Positions 36,100 to 48,500 of a stretch of DNA of 64,000 bases are shown here, piece after piece. Source of the stretch: Trogon surrucura (Eukaryota > Chordata > Aves > Trogoniformes > Trogonidae); NCBI GenBank assembly GCA_020746105.1, contig CM036626.1:22123001-22187000 (forward strand), read 5' to 3'. The notes below the pieces were generated by a model. The model was given only the letters and a program-made list of their open reading frames with translations, was not told the origin of the DNA and searched no databases. Each line of letters starts with the position of its first letter. The first letter of the stretch is position 1. The translations under genes and the position numbers were made by a program.

Positions 36100-36540
36100 C
36101 ACTCTCTTCAGAGCACTAATTAATACACAACTGCCTCAGCCACGCCATGGCCACCGAAAATGTGCATTGAATTAAATGCTGCACTTTCGTGCTATCTAAC
36201 TCATTGTCTCTGCTAATCATATCCTTAATTAATAGAGTTATTAGCTATTTTAAGATGTGGGACTCCCAGTTGTTGGGGTTTTTTTTTAAACTACAAGTTA
36301 GCAATTTTTAAATGTGATCATGTCTTTAATTGCATAGAAATAAACCCCCATGATCCCAAATCCTTAATCTGCCTATTTTAGGATTTCTTATGGCTGCTTA
36401 CCCTAATAGCAGAGCATCTTCCATGTGAAATCAGCCTTTTAAGGCATATCAAATTAGGTTCCAGATTACAGTCAGTTTAAAAAAAAAATAGGCCAAAGAA
36501 CATTGCAAAAAAATGTGTGACTGACTTACCCAAAGGTATC
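36100..36540. promoter_or_regulatory. AT-rich candidate regulatory element 2 kb upstream of PLXND1
   Basis: The block contains repeated TAATTA/TTAATT motifs (ACTAATTAATAC, CTTAATTAATAG) and TGTGCATTGAATTAAATGC, with no homopolymer or repeat explanation for the rest. At 36530 the minus strand also offers a TTTGG|GTAAGT donor-like site. Function is inference. Confidence 0.25.
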
Positions 36541-36861
36541 CAGTACTGGCTTTGTCAGAAAAAATCCTCCAGGAGCCCTGACTCCCATTCCTCTGCTGAG
36601 CAGTTATCTACACTGATACAATTAAAGCCAAAATATTTGTGGTATTGAAGGATTATTTGACAAATATTTTACTGTTGTTGTTAGGAAACAATCCTTTGGT
36701 AAGATGCTTTGAGGGGAATATTTTCCAGAAATGATTTCCCACCCCTATTATCTGGGCTGTTAGAAGCTCCAGTGAGTGTTTCAGGGTAATGGTCCTAATG
36801 GAGTAGTAGAGGTTTTTAAATCTCTCATACACAGATCTCACCATTATTTTTTGTTCTGAAC

Positions 36862-36892
36862 GGGGGGGAAAAAAAAAAAAAAAAAAAAAAAA
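36862..36892 (+). repeat. G7-A24 homopolymer pair
   Basis: Seven Gs followed directly by 24 As, intergenic. Length is likely unreliable in assembly. Confidence 0.9.
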
Positions 36893-38891
36893 GGTCAAAA
36901 TTAAACCACACGCCTCTTTGCCATAGACCATCACTCCCCTGCCAAAATCCCCTCCCGTTTGACTTCTGCGCAGGTTTACAGATAACAGCCTTCCTTCCAC
37001 ACATCTCTGTGGGGGACAGAGGCTGTGCGCACAAGAACTCAAAAACACTTTAATTATTAATAAATATATGTACACGAGAACAGTTTCCCTTTAGGGGAAA
37101 CATGAGTTACTCATGCAATTACTCAGGTTATATTGACTCAACACTGTCAAAAACCAGGACCTAACCGCTTTAATACAGGCAGCGTAAACATCTATTTATT
37201 TAGTGGGGTTTATACGCGAGGTACCCGCGCAGTGCTCTGTTTGGGAAGACATCTCAACTTTGCGTGACGGCAACGGATGGCTTCGCCTCGGCTGCGCCCA
37301 GCGAGCCCCGGGACTGCAGGGGGCTGGCTCCAGAACTGGCACCTGGGAGGGGCGCAGTGCGATTTGTGTCCTTGCTCGTGGCTCTGGGCACGTCGGGGAG
37401 GCTTGGCTGGGAGAGTGTGGGCGGCAGGTGGAGCAGGCACCCCGCTTCTGCCCTCTGCGGAGAGAAGCCAGCCCTCACAGTGGAGAAACCAGTCCCTGTG
37501 CAGGAAAAAGCAGCTGCCATGGAGGAAAATCCAGCCCTCGTGGAGGAAGATCCAAGGTATGGGCTCAGCCGCCCCGGGTGCTGTGGCACAGCAGGTGGGA
37601 AGGTAACTTTGCTCTGACCCAGGCAGCCAGTCCTCTTTTTGTTCTCCATCTCCTCCTCTCCTTGCCTCTCGAGGTGCTGGTTGGGTCATTTTCTGCATGA
37701 TTGCAGGGCAGGTTGGCAGATCACAAGGTGCATTCACAAGCATTCAGCAGAGATGCGTATTGAATCTTTCTGGCTGCTTGCATTCCCTCCCAGAAACCCA
37801 CACTGATGGAAATGGGCATCGAATGCTGCACTGGATCGGAGCTGGGGTCCAGCTCCTGACTTTTCCCTGTCCTGACAGAGGTCACTAGGCCAGAGAAGAG
37901 GGCAAGAGGTAGGTGAGGGAGGTCCTGCTTGGTCTCCACCAGCCCAGCTCAGAGCTGGCCAGGACTGAGCTCTCCCTAGAGCCGTTTTTCCTAACAGAAA
38001 GGAGCCATGTACCAGGGACCTGAGGAGGAGCCAAGAAGCACTTGGACACTGAGAAATTGTGGCCTGAATGAGAGTTGTTCCCTGATGGCCACACTCACCC
38101 AATGGTCTCCCGTCCTGCCTGCCACCCTGCTGTTGTCCAGCCAGTCGTCAGGGTCTTGGTGTCATCAGGCTAGATGCATCAGCAAAGCAGTCACCACAGC
38201 ACGTCAGGGCACTTGGAAATCACGGCGGGCCTGGAAACAGACTGCTTTGCAATCCTCAGTATATTTTCGGATAAGCATGGACCGAGTCCCTGTTTCATTG
38301 TTATGCATCTGTGTTGCAGGAGCTGCTCATGGAGAAGGAGGCCAGACTGTCATTACTGTTATTACTAATGATTTAACACGCTGGGAGTCTGCTGGGTGCT
38401 TAACAGAAAGATTAAGGCAAGGTTGCTTCCCAAATGTCCTTTCATCTAAACACACGCTCCCGTGCGGTCTCAGGCTTCGCTGCAAATGGCTGCGGCAGGA
38501 ATCGCTCCACTGCCACCCTGCTGCTGGCCTCCAGCCCTGGTCTGAGCAAGAGCAAGAAGGATTTATAGGGACCTGAGGCACTTTCTGAGCAAAACCATGC
38601 ACTTTTTTTTCCCCAAAAACCTCTTTGTTTTCCAAGATGAGCCTTTCCGAGTGTAATATAGAGCATTGCTCCCTTCAGAGTGCGTAATGCAGTCATAACC
38701 TTGTCTGCAGCGTGCAGCCGGCTGACGTGTTCACCATGAGGAATTCGCCTCCAGAGAGGAGCTGTGCAGACAGAGGTTGTGAGCATGAAAAGGTCTCCTT
38801 CTGGGTTAATGACAGATACAGTGCTAGGGAAAGTTCACACACATGGTAATGGCAAGATTTTTCCAGACCAGGAGGTTTATCACAAGGCTAT

Positions 38892-38908
38892 AAAAAAAAA
38901 AAAAAAAA
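38892..38908 (+). repeat. A17 homopolymer
   Basis: Seventeen As, intergenic. Confidence 0.9.
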
Positions 38909-39939
38909 GAGTGTCTTTTGCAGCCTGTGCTGGGGTTTGACCCGGGCGCTGTGGGTAGAAAGGAAGGCTTTCACCACTTGGGCCGTCAGCTGGGATGCAA
39001 AAGCAGCAGGTTCCCCAGTTCCACCCAGGCCTTCTGGTGACCCATTGCTTTTACTTTCCTTAGAGGCTTAGGAAGGGCTCGGCTCTCTATCCCCCCAGCT
39101 TCACACCAGTCAGGGCTGGCGAGCTAAAGTGCGTCTCCAGCTCCGCTGTGTGGGAAATCCAGCACATGCTGGGGGAGCTGTCGAAGAGAGCTGGGAGACA
39201 CAGTCCCTCGCTGCACCAAGGCCCTCTTGTCCCTACCTGTCACTGCAGGCCGTGGGGAACCACAAGCAGGCATGGGCAAGGCATGCGGGGCAGAATAAAG
39301 TCATTTCTCCAGCTGAGTCCCAGCCCATGGGGGTGTCTGGCCAGGTGACCAGACTCAGCGTGACTATGGGATGAGGGAGGATTTCAGCCAGTCCTGCTTG
39401 GAACTCCAGGGAAACCGAGGTACATGGCACCTCTCTGAGCTTCAGAGGGGTGTTCAGGTAGAGGCTGTTTCAAGACCGAGCACCTCGGCTGAGGTCGCAC
39501 GAGGACAGCACAGATGCATTGGGGTGCAGGGCCAGGAGGAGGAGAGCCCCTGGCACAGCGATGCCCACGGTGGCACTGGCAGTAGTGGGGGGATTGGCAC
39601 CATTTTGCTCAGAGTGCCTGAGCAGGGGCCTGTTAACCTCCTCCAGGACTCTGCCCCCACCAGGGCTCTAGGGCTCCTGTGCCAGCCCCCCTGGCACAGC
39701 CCCTGTGCCTCCGGACCCCCCTCTGGCAGTGCAGGATGTGGCGCTTGGCTCCCAGCGAAGGAAGCGAGTGCAACATAAAGCAGAGCATCCCCTCGTGGGA
39801 TTCGCAGCAGGGACCATGCTGATTGTTCAAAACAAAGCGCGGCTGCGCTGGAAGCAAGCCTGGTTTTTACCCCAGGATTCACACATGAAGGCCCCAGCTG
39901 ACCCAAGCAGCAAAGCCCTGCAATAACAACCAGCGAGGC

Positions 39940-40450
39940 TGCTCCTACCAGCTTTCTTCAAACATCCTTCACCAAAGCCTGGAGGAAGTTTTTCCTTATG
40001 AAGTCAGGCAGGATCGTGCCGCGCTCTTCACAATATGCTAACTTTCCAGCGAGCAGTTGCTCAATACGTGCTTAAGCAGACAGGCCACCACTACTCGTTA
40101 ACCAAAACAAATGGGAAAGGGGGAAAGCTTACAACACAACAATTGCTTTCAATTAGAGGAAATATCTATTGCCAAACTATGTCAGCGGGATTTGACAGAC
40201 TACATTTTTAACTGTGTACTACTGGAGAACTGGCTGCACTAAAAATGCAGCTTAAACTAAACAGGGATTAATCCCCTTCCTTTCCTTCCCACAGCACAAT
40301 CACCAGGCTGTAAATATATTATTGCAGCCCACACTACCCTTGTTAATCCCAATCAATTTGACTTACCTCAGTGGCTTCAATGTTATTCTCTCCCATGTTC
40401 ATTGAGCTTTTTGAGGCCTCAGGGTTGATGCTCATCACGTGCTTTGAAGT
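39940..40450. promoter_or_regulatory. Candidate conserved element with GGGATTAATCCC palindrome
   Basis: Complex, non-repetitive, moderately AT-rich DNA unlike its flanks. At 40264-40275 lies a perfect 12-bp palindrome GGGATTAATCCC, two back-to-back GGATTA/TAATCC cores of the type bound by OTX/PITX-class homeodomains. The 3' edge includes the exon-like segment described separately. Confidence 0.3.
40367..40441 (-). other. Orphan exon-like segment with strong splice signals
   Basis: On the minus strand there is a branch-point-like ATTAACC, a pyrimidine stretch TTATCCCTTTCAC and AAG acceptor, then 75 nt open in phase 0 (25 codons, HVMSINPEASKSSMNMGENN then IEATE), then the perfect donor GAG|GTAAGT. 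The frame has coding-like content and an internal ATG. I do not recognise the peptide, and it is not part of plexin-D1 or TMCC1 as known. It could be an exon of an unannotated transcript started at the 51-kb CpG island, an upstream untranslated exon, or a chance match inside a conserved element. Confidence 0.35.
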
Positions 40451-43400
40451 GAAAGGGATAATGGTTAATCCTAAAAATGTTTAGGATTGTATAAATATAA
40501 ACCTAAACATTTTGCGTTGCCTCTAATAGCTGTCTCTACTGGGATAACCCAGCAGAACAGGCACCCAAAGTGTTTCACCCACCTGTGATGGTGACCCTGA
40601 AACTGAGCAGCAGTAGTGGTAAAACAGAGAGAGATGGAGCAACCTGCTCGTACAGCTGAGGAAAGGGGAAAGCAAAAGGTAATCAAACAGCCTAAACAGT
40701 TAAAAGGACATTTCAACACTCCGTTTTAAGATGTAAACATCATGGTTAAAGACTGGGATACTTTTATCACATGAATGTCAGACATTCCATCTTTCTACCC
40801 AATCAGTAGTCTTTTTGCTATTTTCACATCCACATAATCACACCATACAGGGTATGCTGGGCTTTTCAGGGGCTGTGGATGTCTCAGGAGGTTCCTCTGA
40901 AAAATCTGCTGCCCCAGAAGGGCTGAAGGCACCCTACAAATATCACCACCCCCTTACCTGAGTTCAGCAGAGGCAACGTAGTCCCTTAGGAAGGGTGTGG
41001 AGCAATAGCTTTGCTGAGTTGCATGGCCTGCTTAGCCCTGGAGAGGGGAGGGGAGCACCCGCAGCCCTTTGCTTCATGGCATTGGTCTGAAGTTGGAGCG
41101 ATAACGAGCTTTAACAACAATGAAGGCTAACGAGCTGCAGGTGCTGGCTCTGTGCTGAAGGTGACAGCCTGGGCGCTGAGCTCCTCTGCCTCTTGAGAGC
41201 TGTGTATCCGGAGGAGTTGCTCACCAGGTGCTGAACGGAGACAAACCCAGTTCACTTGCACCGTAGAGTCAGATTTGGGCTCCGTCAGCTTTTGTCTTCT
41301 TCCCGACCCAAACTTGGGATTTCCCACCTTCCTGCGACGAGCAGCACAACACCCACCCGGGGCAGGACCCAGTGCTGCCTGCCCTAGCTCTGCGCGCTTG
41401 GGCTGAGCCAGCGCTGCCCACCCCTTCCCTGGTGAACACTCATCTGTCCCTGCCAGCCAGGGCTCCACCGGGGTCACGGTGGGAAAACACGCCTTTCACT
41501 AGTGACAATGTCAGGTTGTGTCAGGAAAAATAGGGCCTTTCTCCTCCCTGCTGGCGAGCGCTTTTAGGCCAGGCGGCTAAATAACCAAAATTTGTTCCCA
41601 CCCAGAGAGCCGCTGTCAGGCCAGGATTAGCTGTCGGGCCAGGGTCAGCTCCCCGGAGAGGCGCGTGGGCACCGGCAGCGCCGTCACAGCGAGCGCTCGT
41701 TGGGCTCCCGCCTGCAGCCTGCGCCGAGGTGCCCAAGCCAGAGCAAGCCAGCGAGGTTTCTGTAACCTGGAATCTGACCTCGTAATCTTCTTATCTCCCC
41801 CTCGGTGCTCTCTGTCCCCTCACACAGAGAACAGCTTGTCGTATGGGGGCATGCTCCTTTAACCTGCTTAATGGCACTTTTCACCTTCGTCCTCTTACGA
41901 GCACTGGGTTTATCTTTCGATCAATGTTCCTCTACTAAGTGATGTCTATTTAAGCCTGGGTTAGAAAAAAAAACCAGCAAAACTTACTTCTGGTTTCAAT
42001 CAAAACTGTCGATCAGCTGCCTTGCTCATTTTAGCCTTGCTTAGCAGTGTTCTCACTTCCAAGCACTCACAAAGGAGCCTGAGCACCTCGCACGCGTGGA
42101 GATGTTTCCTATCTCTCAGACAGTCCTGTTGATTTTATTTGCTAAGCAACATTATAATAATCATCACTAGTAGGGAGGACAAAGCGTGGCCCACAGTAAA
42201 CAGTGTCTTTGTTTAAGCTCATTCCCAGAACTGCGAAGAGGAAGCGCGTGCGGTGCCCCAGCATATCCAGCACTCGCAGGGCTCGCAGCTGGACGCCGTC
42301 TCTGGCACCAATTCTGCTCGGCACCCCTGGAACCTGCACACGCAGGAACCTGTCCTGTGAGCCTTGCAGCAAGAATGGCAGGATCTGGCCCAGTGGCTGC
42401 TCAGATGCAGAAGGTTGAATAAATATTAGTGGTTAATCTAGTGATTAACACACTAGTTGAAATATCCAACAGATCCCATGTTTTCCTCCCGGTTGATGCA
42501 AATGAGAGCTGATTGTAAACATCTCATGCCTAAATTATACCTTAGAGAATCCAAGTAACACAGTTGGCCTTGCCTGAATTATTTCAATGAAAACAAGGCA
42601 GACAAATGAGCATAATTGTCCAACTTCTTTCACTTGCTAGCTTTTGCCTTGTTTGGAAACTCTTCCAGCTGGACGTTCACACGGAGTTTTGAATGTAAAA
42701 GCACCTCTTGCCGACAGATCTGGCACTACTAGCAAACCTGTTCTTGTTTCATTCATTCTCAGATAGAAAGCTGGGAGGAGTGAAAAATGGGAAGAGCTTG
42801 TCTGTGGCCTGTATTTCAAAGGAACGTTGCTCCCAGACGATCATTAAGAAACTAGTGGCCAATACTTTTGTGGTTGCTGGGGTCTCACACTTAATCAGCT
42901 TCAGATCTAATAACTGATCCCAGGCAAGAGACCAGGAAAGGCAGCATGTGAAAATATATCAGTTACCCTCTGCCACTCCGCTTGCTGCATGAAACTTTGC
43001 ATCTGTTTTACACTAAGACCTAATCAGAACAGCTCCTGGCTGGAGCGTTTTGTTCCAGAATCAGACAAAAAAAGCCAACGTCTACTTCCTCCCTCGGGGG
43101 CCAATTCTTCCCTCCTTTCATGTGCACATCCTCCACACAGGGAGGGGGAGGGAAGCATCAGAAGAAGCAACTGAAGAATCACTGGATTAGAAAATATCAA
43201 GCGGCCGCAGCCGTTGGTCACAGCACCACATCCATGCAGCGCTGGGCGCAGCGCTGGATGCAGACACCACACATGCTGCCCACCATCCTCCGCGGCCGGA
43301 CCTGGGCTGGGAGCAGCAAATGCCTCTGCAGCAGCTTCCCCAGCTCATCCTCCTCACGTGTGGTGTTTGCCAGGATGGCGCGAAGGCTGCTGTGGGCAGC

Positions 43401-43904
43401 CGCTCGTTGCAAGGCCAGATTAGTAATTCGTTGGGAGAGCAGATGGGCTGGCCGCGCACGGCCAGGAGGAGATGGTTTTCTGTAGCTTGTTGATCAGCCC
43501 CGGTGCTGGCAAACGCCAAGAGAGCCACCGAGCAGGCGAGCTGCGAGGGGCTGGGCAGATCCCCGGCTTTGCGTACCTCCGGACGCAGGGCAGCATGAGG
43601 GAGAGCGCTGGGGGGAGAGGCGCATGTGTCGCACCCTCGCGCTCAGCGCCCCTCTCATTGGGAGCAATCGCCTCTGTAAGATGCCTAACGATGCAACTCT
43701 GCTGAAGGAAAAGAACATTTTTTTTTTCATTTCCAGAGGGCTAAGTGTGAGGTTAAAGGTAAACACACGATCAAACACATCCCTGACTGGAGGAAGGAAC
43801 AGAATAGGACACTTCGTTTTCGAGCGGCACAGCATGCAACCCTTTTCACTTAGGAAAAACAAATTTGTGTTCTCCTTATCTTTTCCTTTGCTGCAGATTC
43901 ATTG

Positions 43905-44200
43905 ACTAATGAATTCTTACCAGCTGTAACGTTCATCTGCACACTTAAAAATCAGCCTCGTAAAAGTCTACTTGTCCACAGTGAGTAATTCTTTTGATGT
44001 GTGAGTAATTTGTCTCTGTGGAGGGGCTTATGTTTGGTTTATGCTTTTGCTGCTTGGGATAACGTGCAGTGGGAGTTTGCCTGTTTTGCATAATTGTGTA
44101 CTTTAACTAAGTGTCAAGGGAACTCGGAGTCACGGGTGGGTAATTTCATTTTTATTGTTATTAATGGTAACTGAATAAATAAATACAGAATAAAGAAAAT
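43905..44200. promoter_or_regulatory. AT-rich candidate regulatory block
   Basis: Low-GC, non-repetitive DNA with an octamer-like TTTGCATAATT, two GTGAGTAATT motifs 20 bp apart (43981 and 44001 region) and CATTTTTATTGTTATTAATGG. It resembles vertebrate conserved noncoding elements in texture only. No function is shown. Confidence 0.2.
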
Positions 44201-45092
44201 GATCAAATTATGATCTGATTGTTTGAGTTTTCTCACGGTTATCCCAGTAAAGGATGCAGGAGACAATACGATGGCCAGGCTGGGAAATTTCCATGGCAGT
44301 TTTTCAGGTGCTTCCGAAAATGTTTTCCATTAAGTGTCCCTAGAGGTCCAGTCTTTGTGTGATTATCGGAAGGAAGAGGTCTTATTTTTTCTTTCTTTCT
44401 TTGGTTTCCTTCATCTAATGGCTCCTTAAGACTCCGCAACATTTTTCTTTACAGAACACAAGAAATAGCATCCGTTGTTTTCACACCAGAGAGGAGACAA
44501 AAAGAGACCTTTTGGCAAAATGTCAGATTGTGTGACTGATAACACCCCCAATCATTTCAGACTATGACTCGTGGCCATGTTAGGCTCGGATGTGAAAACA
44601 AAACACATACATTTTATGTTGGTCACTTCACTCCGTTCTATTAAATTAGGACTAGTCATTAGCTGGTGGAGAGGGAGAAACATTTCCATCAAGAGCTGGG
44701 GTGGGGGGGGTGTGTCTGACATCCCCTCTCCTCCCTCCCCGACTTTCCAGCATTTTCCCTCCAGAGATATTGGTGTGAAACCAGCTCACATGACAAAGTG
44801 ATTCATAACGCAGCTGCAGTCTCTGTTGACAAGCCCCATCGTGGCGCAATCATGCAGATTTTACGCATCCTGAGTGCCAGGCAAGGAGCCTGGTTAGCGG
44901 CGCACACCACGCTTTCCAGAGAGCTCTGAGACAACTTGGCTGAATTCGTCCACAGCACGTGAAGGCCAAACGTCTGTCACTTGACAGCAGTTAATAACGT
45001 AGTTTTAAAAGGGATATTTTTCCCTGGTAAATTCAATTTCCGAGACATCACCATGCATCTTCAGCCTTATCTTTTTGCCTGGATCTTTTTTC

Positions 45093-45114
45093 TTTTTTTT
45101 TTTTTTTTTTTTTT
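45093..45114 (+). repeat. T22 homopolymer
   Basis: Twenty-two Ts, intergenic, preceded by another short T-run. Confidence 0.9.
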
Positions 45115-45540
45115 GGCTGTCCTATCCATCTTTAAACACCCAAACAGGGATTATACAGATAAACCTGCAGTAGGGTTCATTCTGGTAGTGGTTTATCAAT
45201 CATAGGTAATTAACTCAGTGGATCCATAAACTAGGCAATTCAGCAGCAAGTCTCTTTTCACCACGATCAAGTTAGAAAAGGCTCAGTGAGCACCTCCTCT
45301 CCTCCGTGGGCAGCACCCCGAGCTGTGTCAGCAGGACCTCCTGTGCCACCTCATGGTGACCAGCAAGGTTCTGAGTCACACAGACTGGGAGCACTTCCTC
45401 AGAGACTTTACCAGTTCCAGTTCCCCGGGATGGCAGAGACACGGGTGGCCAGAATCACAGGGGTCGTCGCAGGGCCTGTAGTGCCCACCAAGAGAAGGAT
45501 GTCCTGGCAGCTCCTCACATACCGACATGTTGCTCGCCCA

Positions 45541-45584
45541 CAGCCCCCCGGCCCGACGCAGCCCCCCGGCCCCACGCAGCCCCA
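45541..45584 (+). repeat. Short C-rich minisatellite
   Basis: About 2.5 copies of an 18-bp unit CAGCCCCCCGGCCCSACG in tandem. It encodes Pro-Gly-Pro-Thr-Gln repeats in one open frame, but there is no evidence of translation. Confidence 0.7.
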
Positions 45585-48500
45585 CTCTGTGCTCCCCAAG
45601 GGGCAGCTGTGCTTCTGAGCTGGGCGCGAGGAGTTTCCCTTGATCTCTCCTGATGACACACAGATCCCACCCTTTGATCACAGATCCACGCATGCAGCCA
45701 GCCCCTGCCTCCGGTGGGTCCCTGGGCTGCAGCGGAACAGACCCAGGGCTCGTAGCAGTGGCCTCCGTGTGAAGCAAGGGCACCTCTGGATGAAGCTCCG
45801 TGCCTGACTATAACATCTGCAGTGTTTCTGCCTGGGGGACTCCTCCACCGAGGTCTCCTCACCCTGGGGACTGTGGCAGTGCCCGCAGTCAGAGGGCTGC
45901 TGGGGACGCTCTGCTCCGCTGGCTGGCTGGGTCCTGGCACAGCTCCACACCCTCTCCTCAAGGTCTCTTACAGCAGAGGTGGCATCTACTTCAGTCTGAA
46001 GTTGCACACTTTTGCAAAGGCTGGCTGAAGCTGCAGCGTTTCGGATCAGAAAAGACTGCACAATGACATTAACGTGTTCAGGCTGTGTCCAGAGACCCTG
46101 GATACACAGCACCAGCTGAGTTAACGGCTCCACTTAAATCGTGGTCTTCAGGGGCTGAGTCAAGCAATGGCGACCGTGGTTCAGCGCTGTGGAAGAAACA
46201 GTGACTGTTTTTCCCCACTCTGAGCCCTGGGGAGCAGTGAGGGCAGCCCCAGCACAAGCAGAGCCCTCACCGAGAGGACACAGCCCCACAGGTCTGATCG
46301 CGGCAGCAGGGGCAGGTGCTGGTGACATTGTCAGCGATGCACTAGGTCCAGGGGCCATCCAGGGGATCTCCTCAGGGGCAAAAGACAGGATCAGAGATAA
46401 GGCTACAGCGTAGGTCCAAATCCCATCCAGGAGAGAGTACTAAAGGGAAGACCTCGAATATCTGTGTGGCACCAAGTGGGGAGTGTTGCTCAGTGAAAGC
46501 CCCGAAAGAAGAGATGTTTTAGAGATATCTCCACCAGCGCCTCTGCTGAGGGAGAAAAGCAGCAGCAAAAATGCAGAGGAGAATAACGAAGGTTTTCAAA
46601 ATAATGACCAAGGCTGATTTCGACTCCAGAGTAGAGTAAGAGAACTGAGCTGGGATTTGCTCCCATCAGATGGAAGCAAATTGGACTATTTCCCGGACAG
46701 ATTGGCCCCAGCTGGGAAAGATAGAGAGAAGGCAAGGAAGGAAGATGGTTCAAGTAGGAGAACAGCAGCTCTGATGTACCGGGCGGTTTCAAGCAAGCCA
46801 GATTAGATATATTATCAAATCAACAGCATTAGACACGACTGGCAGTATCGGAGGAGCCAAGAGACAGAGCTTGTCAAATCTGATAGTAAATCAAGGTGGA
46901 AAAGCAACCAGCCTTCATGTGATTTTTTCTGAGCGTGATCAAAACTGCGCTTTGCCCCCATCGTGGGTCACTGGGCAGAGGGGATGTGGGGGGGGGGTTG
47001 GCGGGAGCTACAAAACCACTCCCGCCTCTCTCAGAGGCTCCGGGCAGTGGCTGGAGACTGGGATGGCTCCTCGGGGGAGTGAAGACCCTGCCTGTTGCCA
47101 CACCAGAGGGACATAGTGGGAGGCTCTGAGCACCAACACGGGGCAGCCCACACTCAGCTTGGCTGAGGAGCCACCGGTGCCCGGCATGCTGTGAGACCCC
47201 CCTCAGCACCCACGGCCACCCTCGCACCAGGGCAGCCCAGCTTCTTGCAGCAGCACAGAGGGCTCGAGAGTCCCGTCCCCAGAGCTGACACCCGTACCAT
47301 TGGTGACCTCGGGGATGCCATTCTACCTTCCTGTGCCTGGCTGGAGGAGGGCTGCTCTGCCAGGCTGCTTGGCAGGAGGCCCTGAAAATTAATTAACACA
47401 CCCTTAGCCAGAGCGGCAGGCATCCATTAGAAGCTTCCTTGGTGAAAATCTTCAGCCCTCTCAAGATCACCCTTTGAAAGGGCAGGAACAGATCACCTGA
47501 ATGTTCCAACAACTACCAGCACTGTCTGAAATTCTCAGGATGGCCAAATGGACAAAAAAGTCCGACAGCCTGAGTGAGAGCCTACAAGCTCAAAGCCAAC
47601 GACAAAAGGAAACAAACAGAGCACTGATGGGGGTTGGCTTTTGCTCCTCCTAGGCAGCCTGTTGGTGGGGGGGACAGGGCTGAGGGGAGCACAGGTACAG
47701 CCCGAACCTCGGCCTGCGTGTCTGTGACCCGGGAAGTTACTGGACCCGCTTGTGCTGAAGGGATCGCTGCTCCCACAGCCTCCTGGGCAGGAGCTCGCAG
47801 AGGGACCTCTTTTGGCATCTGCCAGCAGCGAGAGGCGCGGTGGTGGGAAAGAAAGTGAGTCAGAGCTGAAGCGTGCTGATAGAGAAGCAAAACCAACACC
47901 TTTAAAAGCTGCGATCTAGCTTGGGACTGCAGGAATGGCCACAAGCAGGGGAAACAGGAAGCGTTGAGAGAAACCAAGCCGGCGGCGCCTGCTCTCCTCG
48001 GCCCCCGCTCCCTGCCTAAAGCCCACGCCCATGGCAGGGACCCTGCACTAAAACCGGGGCTTGTTGAGCGGAGCCTCAACAGTGCTGCCAGCGGCGTGGG
48101 CACTGAGCCCCGGGACTGGACTGGGGCACCTGCCTGGACAGACTTCTCCCTGCCCCACCCCGGTCTTGTTGGGGGGAGACATCTCAGCAAGGGCAAACCC
48201 CAGCAGGAAGCTTTCTGGTGTGGGTGGTGCAGCCAGGAGGACCCTCATGGTCCCAGCTGTCCCTGGAGCTGTGACTCTGCTCAGCGGGAGGGGGAGCAGC
48301 CGTCTCCCACCAGCTGAGCCTCACCATCACCCCGGCGAGATCTGCAGGGACAGCACTTACCCCACGCACATGCTCAAAGGGAAATCCTAAAAATAGAAGG
48401 CGGCGGAGCGTGTGCCAACTCTGCCAGGTGCCGCAGCCGCAATAAAATCAGCGCGGGGCTTGAGCCAAGCCAGGCTGGAGGGGCGTGGGTGTCACCCACC

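Larger units (their letters stand above)
35271..40366. other. Intergenic DNA between PLXND1 promoter and orphan exon
   Basis: About 5 kb without a recognisable gene. GC is moderate at 35.3-36.0 kb, then there is an AT-rich block at 36.1-36.6 kb. An A24 run preceded by G7 lies at 36862-36892, and an A17 run at 38892-38908. Open frames on both strands around 37.2-37.7 kb show no domain. Confidence 0.75.

Noticed and set aside
41980-42000. GAA|GTAAGT donor-like site on the minus strand
   Set aside because: All three upstream frames hit stops quickly and no acceptor is convincing.
42142-42372. 76-codon minus-strand frame with coding-like texture (LRALRVLDMLGHRTRFLFAV)
   Set aside because: No acceptor or donor in phase, no recognised homologue. 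Left as intergenic.
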